From Desulfobacterales bacterium (GTDB lineage: Bacteria; Desulfobacterota; DSM-4660; Desulfatiglandales; Desulfatiglandaceae), in the NCBI GenBank assembly GCA_027061865.1, contig JAMOVZ010000443.1, positions 1 to 5,343 of the forward strand: a DNA stretch of 5,343 nucleotides, read 5' to 3'. Under the pieces are notes generated by a model, which was not told the origin of the DNA, searched no databases, and worked only from the letters and a program-made list of their open reading frames with translations. Every line of letters begins with the position of its first letter. Within the stretch, counting starts at the first letter, position 1. The translations under genes and the position numbers were made by a program. Of the stretch, positions 1 to 4,808 are shown in pieces.

Positions 1-46
1 CAGCTATGGTACACCTTAAACTTAAACAAAAATGGTCTTGATATTG

Positions 47-74
47 GGAGCTGTCAAGAAAACTGTGTAACTGG
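47..74 (+). repeat. Left terminal inverted repeat of the IS
   Basis: This starts ggagctgtcaagaaaac and is identical over 28 bases to the reverse complement of 1344-1371. The match breaks at 46 and at 75, which fixes the element's end. Read outward (minus strand) it contains TTGACA, a perfect -35 hexamer, but no good -10 lies at the right distance in the flank. Confidence 0.92.
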
Positions 75-112
75 CTATCATTGACAAGAGTGAGGAGAAA
101 TGAAAGGAGGAG

Positions 113-1340
113 ATGATGGCCAGTAAGAAGACGAAGATAGATGCCCTTATTGATGAACTTTTGGAGGGTTGTGAAGGTCCCAAGGATATACTTGGCAAGC
201 ATGGTTTGGTAAAGGAGCTTACCAAGAGGATAGTGGAGAGGGTGCTTGAAGCTGAGCTGGCTGAACATCTTGGATATGAGAAGCATGATCCTGTGGGCCG
301 TGGTAGTGGTAACAACCGCAACGGCAAGGGACATAAGACTGTACATACCGAGAGCGGGTCTATTGCTATAGAGGTTCCGAGGGACCGGAACAGCACTTTT
401 GAGCCTCAGCTTGTCAAGAAGCGCCAGAGGCGTCTTGAAGGATTTGATGAGAAGGTGTTGGCTTTGTACTCTAGGGGTATGAGTACCCGTGAGATACAGG
501 GGCATTTGGAAGATTTATATGGAGTTGAAGTTTCTCCTACACTCATCTCCAATGTTACTGATGCGGTAATGGAGGAGGTACGGGCCTGGCAGTCAAGGCC
601 GCTGTCGGAGGTATATCCGATACTATACTTTGATGCCCTTTTTGTAAAATCACGCCAGGAGGGTCCTGTGAAGAACAAGGCAGTGTATTTGGCCCTGGGG
701 GTGAACCTCAACGGTGAGAAGGAGCTGTTAGGGTTATGGATAGCGGAAACAGAGGGCGCCAAATTCTGGTTGATGGTATTCAATGAACTGAAGAACCGCG
801 GCATGAGGGACTGTTTTGTGGCCTGTGTAGACGGACTAAAAGGTCTGCCTGAGGCCATTGAGTCGGTTTTTCCACAGACCCAGGTACAGATTTGTATCAT
901 CCACAAGGTTAGAAACTCGTTGAAATATGTCTCATATAAGGATCGCAGGGCGGTGGCCAAGGATCTTAGAACAATATACGGGGCAGGCACAATTGAGGAG
1001 GCAGAGATGGCCCTGGATGAATTCTCAAGGCGCTGGGATGAAAAATATCCTGCCATTAGTCCAAGCTGGAGGGCAGACTGGAACAGACTCACGGTGTTTT
1101 TTTGACTATCCACCTGAGATCCGTAGGATAATCTATACCACCAATGCCATAGAGTCACTGAATTATACGCTTCGCAAGGTGCTAAAGACCAGGGGAGCTT
1201 TCCCAAATGACGATTCGGTCCTCAAGGTACTTTACCTGGCCTTGAACCGGATAGCAAAAAGATGGACAATGCCAATTAGAAACTGGAAGCAGGCACTCAA
1301 TCAGTTCGTGATCCTGTTCGGAGAGAGAGTGCCACTATGA
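113..1340 (+). pseudogene. IS256-family DDE transposase, frameshifted
   Basis: The transposase catalyses movement of the surrounding IS. The first part (113-1105) encodes 330 residues. The remaining 78 residues (about 1104-1340) continue in the +1 frame, and together they give 408 residues, the usual family length. Seen motifs: an N-terminal region with LTKRIVERVLEAELAEHLGYEKHDP (about 36-60), IEVPRDRN (86-93), the first catalytic Asp in YFDAL (D174), the second in CVDGLKG (D240), the family CIIHKVRNSL motif (261-270), and the catalytic Glu in TTNAIESLN. That Glu lies after the break, so the first product alone lacks the third catalytic residue. The break is in seven T (1097-1103): removing one T restores VFFDYPPEIRR, the expected sequence. 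An AAGGAGG ribosome site at 104-110 precedes two adjacent ATGs at 113 and 116; 116 has the better spacing. Confidence 0.93.
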
Positions 1341-1418
1341 ACCCCAGTTACACAGTTTTCTTGACAGCTCCTTCTGAATATCCCGCTGAGCCTTTACACC
1401 AAAGCGTACAAGTGTCAT
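1335..1418 (-). other. Short ORF cut by the IS right end (possible gene stump)
   Basis: An ATG at 1416-1418 (minus strand) is preceded seven bases upstream by a strong GGAGG (1426-1430). The frame reads MTLVRFGVKAQRDIQK for 16 residues in host DNA, then crosses into the IS terminal repeat and stops at 1335-1337 after 27 residues. A good ribosome site followed at once by the IS suggests the start of a real gene that was interrupted. The opening LVRFGV resembles NikR-type ribbon-helix-helix regulators, and RFGVK also occurs in the MNT protein of this window, but the match is too short to name. The sequence left of the IS (1-46) does not continue a recognisable protein. The rest of 1419-1549 shows no gene. 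Confidence 0.3.
1344..1371 (-). repeat. Right terminal inverted repeat of the IS
   Basis: This is the exact 28-bp inverted partner of 47-74 and begins three bases after the end of the transposase stop codon. TTGACA at 1361-1366 points outward, but no -10 hexamer is found 16-18 bp beyond it. Confidence 0.92.
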
Positions 1419-1549
1419 GATACGACCTCCTTTGAACTAGTTGACCCTATATACCATATCTGTCAGACGAGGTCGTGAGTTTCAAATTTATAGTTAAACA
1501 TTTTGAGTATCCTTCTGAACAACCTTTTCTAAACTAAGAGGAGGTAGAA

Positions 1550-2605
1550 TCAGGGACTAAGATCATAAGACTGACACACGCTTGCGAACTCAGAGCTCCT
1601 CAAAAACCCATCCAATACTTGCTTCCTAGACCAGCCACTTCTTATTTTATTGAGCCAAAAGTTATATCCGCTACTGTCCGGCTCTCGACCTAAGAGCGCT
1701 TTGTAAAGAATACTCACAAATTGCTCATCCGTTGTATTCCTTCTTTTAAACTCTTCGCTGAATACGAAGCCTCGAGCTACTTCGCCAGCAGTCATAGATC
1801 TGCTAAGCAATAGCTGCGTCCACCAGCTTAGGCCAGGTTGATCAGGATTTCTTCCTAGGCATTCTGCATACAAATGAGTAATAAATGCTAAGACCTGGGC
1901 AGCAATATTTTCCCCGGGCCTATAGGGTCTTATCCTATACTTATGACAAACAATAGCGAATTCATGAGATGCTAAAAAATCATTCAGAAGATTTTGTCTA
2001 CCTTTCCCATTCTCCAGCTGAGCTAACCAAAAATTGTATCCAGAGCTGTCGGGCTCTCTTTCCAAAAACGCCCTATAAAGAATGTTGACAAATTCGCTAT
2101 TCGTCACGTTCCGCCCTCTGAACTCGTCACTGGATATAAACCCCTCGGCAACCTCTTTAGCACTCATTCTTCCTGTTAAAATGTGATTGGCCCACCACTC
2201 TAAACCAGACTGATCAGGGTCTCTTCCTAAAACTTCCTGATATATGTGTGTGAGGTATTGCAGAACCAAGATTGAAGAGTCACTAGCAGAACTAGAACTT
2301 GAAATTACCTTTGATACTTCTTGAGAATACCCGCTTTCGTTGCCGGAGGTGTCCACTGCCGTGAGGGCGAAATAATAAGTTTGGCCTTCGGTCAGGTTGT
2401 TTATGGTGTAACTTGTGGTGTTTTTGTCCACAGAAATGTATGGCCCGTAAGAGCGGGATGAGGTCCCGTAGTAAATCCTGTATCCTGCCAGATCCGGCTC
2501 GGTGTTAGCCTGCCAATGAAGGGTGGCTGAGCCTGCAAGGGCCAAGGCTGGGATCACAAGAATCATCAAGATAATAGAAAAGGCGATTTTGGTTGTGTGT
2601 TTCAT
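1550..2605 (-). CDS. Secreted FnIII domain protein with four DUF4214-type half-repeats
   Basis: A predicted exported protein of 351 residues from the ATG at 2603-2605. This start is chosen because it opens a clean signal peptide and has GGGAG eight bases upstream; a longer frame begins at 2638 but has no good ribosome site. Signal peptide: Lys near the N-terminus, hydrophobic core 7-23, likely cut ALA|GS after residue 24. Residues 25-101 form a fibronectin type III domain (HWQAN, GYRIYYG, YTINNL, YYFALTAVD). A Ser-rich linker (102-111) follows. Two 124-residue units (about 115-224 and 239-348) each hold two half-repeats of the pattern LY..LGR.PD..G..WW...GF..S.EF, matching the DUF4214 family. 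A single Cys recurs near each unit's end (220, 344). Role unknown; FnIII and DUF4214 both suggest extracellular adhesion or matrix binding (inference). It is transcribed alone from a probable sigma54 promoter. Confidence 0.85.
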   Translation of the reverse strand: MKHTTKIAFSIILMILVIPALALAGSATLHWQANTEPDLAGYRIYYGTSSRSYGPYISVDKNTTSYTINNLTEGQTYYFALTAVDTSGNESGYSQEVSKVISSSSSASDSSILVLQYLTHIYQEVLGRDPDQSGLEWWANHILTGRMSAKEVAEGFISSDEFRGRNVTNSEFVNILYRAFLEREPDSSGYNFWLAQLENGKGRQNLLNDFLASHEFAIVCHKYRIRPYRPGENIAAQVLAFITHLYAECLGRNPDQPGLSWWTQLLLSRSMTAGEVARGFVFSEEFKRRNTTDEQFVSILYKALLGREPDSSGYNFWLNKIRSGWSRKQVLDGFLRSSEFASVCQSYDLSP

Positions 2606-2660
2606 GCTGTTAGCTCCCATTGTGGTCTTTCTAGTCATTTTGCTCTATTTGCTCTGTTTA

Positions 2661-2719
2661 GTTCTTTGGGTCGTTGGGTTTGCCGCAAGTGGCAGCCCAA
2701 AGGCACCATTCCAAAGAAC
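2661..2719 (-). promoter_or_regulatory. Nested stem-loop in the 5' leader
   Basis: A perfect 9-bp outer stem pairs 2661-2669 with 2711-2719 (gttctttgg/ccaaagaac). It encloses an inner hairpin, 2674-2700, with TTGGG/CCCAA, a small internal loop, TGCC/GGCA and a 6-base loop. The whole fold sits between the predicted sigma54 start and the start codon, so it would be in the mRNA. Segments 2669-2673 and 2677-2681 could instead pair with 2725-2734, which overlaps both stems. It does not match the c-di-GMP-I riboswitch consensus and no T-run follows, so it is not a simple terminator. Function is unknown. Confidence 0.45.
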
Positions 2720-2742
2720 CCTCAAAACCCGACCTAAAATAA

Positions 2743-2758
2743 AGCAAGTTGTGTGCCA
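2743..2758 (-). promoter_or_regulatory. Sigma54 (-24/-12) promoter for the FnIII/DUF4214 gene
   Basis: On the minus strand the site reads TGGCAC-N5-TTGCT, matching the RpoN consensus at all key positions. The GG (2756-2757) and GC (2744-2745) are separated by the canonical 10 bases. Transcription should start near 2732-2734, leaving a leader of about 127 nt before the ATG at 2605. Sigma54 promoters need an enhancer-binding activator; its binding site would lie upstream (above about 2800), where no clear dyad was identified beyond the repeats. Expression is therefore probably signal-dependent rather than constitutive. Confidence 0.72.
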
Positions 2759-2768
2759 TAAGGAGCTC

Positions 2769-2830
2769 TCAGCGATCAGCCGTCAGCTATCAGCTAAAAT
2801 AAGGAGCTAGGAGTTAGTAGTTGGGAGAAC
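2769..2830. repeat. Heptad-phased intergenic repeat
   Basis: TCAGC occurs four times at exact 7-base steps (2769, 2776, 2783, 2790). After a short gap a second 7-base series follows: GGAGCTA, GGAGTTA, GTAGTTG, GGAGAAC (2803-2830). No protein is encoded. Degenerate 7-base intergenic repeats of this type occur in many bacterial genomes; their role is not known. Confidence 0.6.
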
Positions 2831-2834
2831 CTTT

Positions 2835-2861
2835 AGGCTTTCAGCCTGCCCGTAGGGCGGG
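2835..2861. repeat. Two overlapping short hairpins, GC-rich palindromic repeat
   Basis: AGGCT-ttc-AGCCT (2835-2847) overlaps CCTGCCC-gta-GGGCGGG (2845-2861, one G-T pair). The arms share three bases, so only one can form fully. No T-run follows on either strand close to the stem, so this is more likely a dispersed palindromic repeat than a terminator. The rest of 2862-2968 shows nothing recognisable. Confidence 0.5.
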
Positions 2862-2968
2862 AGGAAAAAGGTTAAAGGCTCAAGGAAGAGGGAGATAACA
2901 AAGAATGTGGTAAATGGGCAACAGGTGTGGCGCAGGGATATTTGCAAAAAAGGAAACTTGGTGTATAC

Positions 2969-2987
2969 AAAAAGGCACAATCCGTGC
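2969..2987 (-). terminator. Weak candidate terminator after vapC
   Basis: On the minus strand, 32 bases past the vapC stop codon, GCAC-ggatt-GTGC is followed by CCTTTTT. The stem is only four pairs, so termination would be weak. Position and the T-run are the only support. Confidence 0.25.
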
Positions 2988-3018
2988 TCTCAATAAATTT
3001 TTGCTCTCTGCAAGATCA

Positions 3019-3453
3019 TCAAGATTCAATATAAAACAGATGTTCTTTTGTGGCCCCTGCTACTGCCTTGAGAGAAATTTTCTTGTCGAATGTAACGAGG
3101 CGGCCTCCATGACTAACAGCAAGAGCCAGCAAGTATGCGTCAGTCACCTGCCGATGACCTAATATCCAAGACCAGTCAAGAATTCTTGCACCAAGCAGGT
3201 CAAGCTCGTCAGGCCAGAATTCATGTTCTGGGCTATTTATTGCCTCACCAAGGCGCGTTGCTACCTCCCGTAAAGGCAATGTCCCTGGATAACTGGGATG
3301 GGACATAATCCGGACACATCCGATTTGGGTAATTGGACAAGAGGCCCAACCGTGGTGAATTTCCCGTTCCAGCCAGGACATGGCACTGTCGTGGTACACA
3401 TGTGCTGAATCCAACAACGCTATCAACACATTTACATCCAATAAGGCCCGCAT
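3019..3453 (-). CDS. vapC: VapC-type PIN-domain ribonuclease toxin
   Basis: A 144-residue PIN-domain protein, the toxin of a type II toxin-antitoxin pair. PIN toxins are Mg2+-dependent endoribonucleases that cleave RNA, commonly tRNA or rRNA, and are neutralised by the partner antitoxin. Acidic active-site positions are visible: D6 in MRALLDVNVLIALL, D105 in QVTDAYLLALAV and D123 in LVTFDKKI. The second motif reads CPITQIGCVRI (39-49), with Gln where many relatives have Glu (TENGFVRI); this variation is tolerated in the subfamily, so activity is not ruled out. The MRALLDVNVLIAL start, GWASCP motif and full length match the TIGR00028-like PIN subfamily. Its ATG overlaps the antitoxin stop by one base (TGATG), so translation is probably coupled. 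The gene appears intact. The natural RNA target cannot be predicted. Confidence 0.9.
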   Translation of the reverse strand: MRALLDVNVLIALLDSAHVYHDSAMSWLEREIHHGWASCPITQIGCVRIMSHPSYPGTLPLREVATRLGEAINSPEHEFWPDELDLLGARILDWSWILGHRQVTDAYLLALAVSHGGRLVTFDKKISLKAVAGATKEHLFYIES

Positions 3454-3704
3454 CAGATACCTTCTTGTTCCCTTAGCCTCTCGATCTGCTCGTTACTTAC
3501 TACCACCCCTCTGGGCCCAAAGGGACGGAAGCCTCCCACAGCTTTTCTTTTTTCCTGTTTAGCCGGGCTCGGCGAAGGCTCGCGCCCCACAAGCGCCTCC
3601 CTAGCAAGCCTAGATAGAATTCTTCCAGCAGAAACCCCTTCTCGACGGGCCAATTCCTTCACTGCAATAAGGACATCATCTTCTATATCGAGCGTTGTCC
3701 GCAT
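3453..3704 (-). CDS. vapB: VapB-type ribbon-helix-helix antitoxin
   Basis: An 83-residue antitoxin that should bind the downstream PIN toxin through its C-terminus and bind DNA through an N-terminal ribbon-helix-helix (MRTTLDIEDDVLIAVKELARREGVSAGRILSRLAREAL, about 1-38). The tail, GGFRPFGPRGVVVSNEQIERLREQEG, matches the toxin-binding tail seen in VapB partners of this PIN subfamily. The start at 3702-3704 is preferred: MRTTLDI is the usual family opening and GGAGG lies five bases upstream. An in-frame ATG at 3714-3716 would add four residues and has only a weak site. It is the first gene of the operon, as expected for antitoxins, and probably represses its own promoter together with the toxin. 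Confidence 0.88.
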   Translation of the reverse strand: MRTTLDIEDDVLIAVKELARREGVSAGRILSRLAREALVGREPSPSPAKQEKRKAVGGFRPFGPRGVVVSNEQIERLREQEGI

Positions 3705-3734
3705 GTCGGCCTCCATCGAAAAATCCTAATCTTG

Positions 3735-3756
3735 CATCATGATGTTGTAGCATCAT
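3735..3756. promoter_or_regulatory. Probable VapB(C) operator
   Basis: ATGATG (3739-3744), six bases, then CATCAT (3751-3756) form an inverted repeat. A further CATCAT at 3735-3740 makes a perfect CATCATGATG palindrome with the first arm. The arms cover the -10 hexamer and the expected transcription start, the right place for a ribbon-helix-helix repressor to act. Assignment rests on position and symmetry only. Confidence 0.5.
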
Positions 3757-3780
3757 AGCATCTCTGCCAATCAATTTCAA
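3752..3780 (-). promoter_or_regulatory. Sigma70-like promoter of vapBC
   Basis: On the minus strand TTGAAA (3775-3780), a 17-base spacer and TATGAT (3752-3757) each differ from consensus by one base. A TG one base before the -10 gives an extended -10. The start point should fall near 3745, about 40 bases before the vapB ATG. Confidence 0.7.
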
Positions 3781-4010
3781 GATCTTAGTTAATAGGCCAA
3801 AAGGCTTGGACGAGCCATCTATGGGATGCGTATGAAGAAGACTGGTGCATTTACCGGCGGGAAAATGGCAGTAGTAACTCAATAATCTATCTGGGTTTGA
3901 TCTTTACGGGCGCTGCAAAAATAAGGAGGCCGCGGCCGAAGCAATAGGCCATACGGCAAAGCACACCACGATATCTCTTGCCATTAACAATAAATACGAC
4001 CTCAGTGCCG
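3781..4010. other. Stretch without a convincing gene, possible decayed hepT 3' end
   Basis: No protein of known family is seen. Directly after the hepT stop at 4011, the same minus-strand frame reads RH, stop, GRIY, stop. This faintly recalls the RH..VRN.Y catalytic motif of HEPN toxins and may be a decayed remnant, but chance is possible. In another frame a 50-codon minus-strand ORF (3887-4039, starting MLSKWLKTSSGTEV) is open; its GAGGG is only two bases from the ATG and no homolog is recognised. It is not called as a gene. Confidence 0.3.
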
Positions 4011-4298
4011 CTACTGGTCTTGAGCCACTTGGAAAGCATCTCCCTCTAAGAGGCATTGGCATGGCGTAGGAGTAGTGTGTAATGGACTGGCGTCAATGTT
4101 CTTACTAATCAGCTCGAATAACCGCTCTGCTCCTGAATAGAAACTATGTAAGTTTAGAGCCACAGAATCCAAAAAAGCGCTCTCTCCAGATATGCTCTTG
4201 GCTTGCTCCCAGGATATCAGAGCTTTGTTCACTACACGTTCGAGTTCCGTGAGCTCCCCTCTGATTCGTTCGGCAAGATCTCAATAAACATGGCTCAT
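4011..4298 (-). pseudogene. HepT-like HEPN toxin, broken
   Basis: The intended start is the ATG at 4296-4298, overlapping the mntA-type stop in an ATGA arrangement. The frame reads MSHVY, then an in-frame TGA (4281-4283), then DLAERIRGELTELERVVNKALISWEQAK...FLDSVALNLHSFYSGAERLFELISKNIDAS. The latter matches the N-terminal half of HEPN ribonuclease toxins paired with MNT antitoxins (family knowledge: R-X4-H-X-Y motif, RNA cleavage). The frame ends at 4011 after about 28 unfamiliar residues, and the expected C-terminal half with the RNase motif is missing. The first usable later start is GTG at 4232, which would lose about 22 N-terminal residues. Intact relatives are about 150 residues; here 94 codons remain. 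A functional toxin is unlikely. The only frame that fits is the ATGA frame, which supports a recent nonsense mutation. Confidence 0.75.
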
Positions 4299-4681
4299 AA
4301 CTCTATTCCATATCGCTCAATTGCCCGGCGTAGGGATTCTCCTGCCCTCTCAATTTCTATCAAATCCACAGGCCTATCGCCAATAATGTCTTCAACCACC
4401 CCCCAGGCCTTCAAGTAATCACTGTCCCTCAAGCCTTCTACTGCAAGATCTACATCAGACTCATCCATGAACCAAGTTGTGTGGGCCAGTGATCCAATGA
4501 GCAGAACCCGCTTCACTCCGAAGCGCTGCTTAAGTATTATACTTGCCTCCCTAGCAAGGGCCATTATTCGATCTCTTTCGTGCTGTGCGGAAGTTGGTAG
4601 CTCTAGTATGACTTTTCTTTGCCGCGCACCTTCTATGTAAGGCTGCCATTGCTTTCTAGTCAGCTCTAATGCTGTGGGCAT
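4295..4681 (-). CDS. MNT-domain minimal nucleotidyltransferase (MntA-type antitoxin)
   Basis: A 128-residue protein with one MNT nucleotidyltransferase domain. GSLAHTTWF (63-71) carries the GS nucleotide-binding motif, SDVDLAV (75-81) supplies catalytic D76 and D78, and PVDLIE (104-109) provides a third acidic residue, D106. A helical N-terminal segment (about 1-50) precedes the domain. Intact proteins of this kind are encoded beside HEPN toxins, and known MntA enzymes neutralise HepT by transferring AMP to a Tyr next to its RNase motif. All catalytic residues are present. The gene overlaps the downstream toxin by four bases, as expected for a co-translated pair. AAGGA lies eight bases before the ATG at 4681. 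Because the toxin is broken, its present role is uncertain; it may be a relic or act on a toxin elsewhere. Confidence 0.87.
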   Translation of the reverse strand: MPTALELTRKQWQPYIEGARQRKVILELPTSAQHERDRIMALAREASIILKQRFGVKRVLLIGSLAHTTWFMDESDVDLAVEGLRDSDYLKAWGVVEDIIGDRPVDLIEIERAGESLRRAIERYGIEL

Positions 4682-4808
4682 AACTACTATCCTTCAAAAT
4701 TAAAGAAGATTTTGTTTTCAATGCTGTGCACATCTACAAACTCAGGACAATCCTAATATACACCTTTTAGAAATCAAACCACTTCTCGACGGCCGTTCTA
4801 CCTTATTG

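Larger units (their letters stand above)
47..1371 (+). mobile_element. IS256-family insertion sequence, about 1.3 kb
   Basis: The element is bounded by perfect 28-bp inverted repeats (47-74 and 1344-1371) and holds one transposase gene, split by a frameshift, that fills almost all of it. The 1325-bp length and single DDE transposase fit the IS256 family. Members normally make 8-9 bp target duplications, but the left flank (ending tgatattg) and right flank (starting ttctgaat) do not match. Either one flank was rearranged after insertion, or a recombination joined two copies. With the split transposase the copy is probably immobile by itself, though it could move if an intact copy supplies the enzyme in trans. 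Confidence 0.93.

Noticed and set aside
406..1206. Long minus-strand ORF within the transposase
   Set aside because: It is an antisense shadow of a well-recognised transposase frame and has no family motifs.
1361..1383. Outward promoter from the IS right end
   Set aside because: TTGACA is present, but no -10 hexamer occurs 16-18 bases downstream and no gene follows on that strand.
2661..2734. c-di-GMP-I (GEMM) riboswitch in the leader
   Set aside because: GGCAAACC is present, but the GAAA tetraloop helix and the GACGCAAAGCC motif are missing.
2769..2794. CRISPR-like array from the regularly spaced TCAGC units
   Set aside because: Units are 7 bases with no spacers of 30 bases or more, and no cas genes are nearby.
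2523..2810. Plus-strand 95-residue ORF with hydrophobic stretches
   Set aside because: It is antisense to the signal peptide of the FnIII gene, which explains the hydrophobic residues. It has no ribosome site.
3676..3882. Minus-strand 68-residue ORF overlapping the vapB start and promoter
   Set aside because: It covers the vapBC promoter and operator, shows no known motif, and has no good ribosome site.
4281..4283. TGA in hepT read as Trp or selenocysteine
   Set aside because: Four other genes here end in TGA, so it is a stop. No selenocysteine-insertion hairpin was recognised after it, and the toxin is also truncated at the 3' end.
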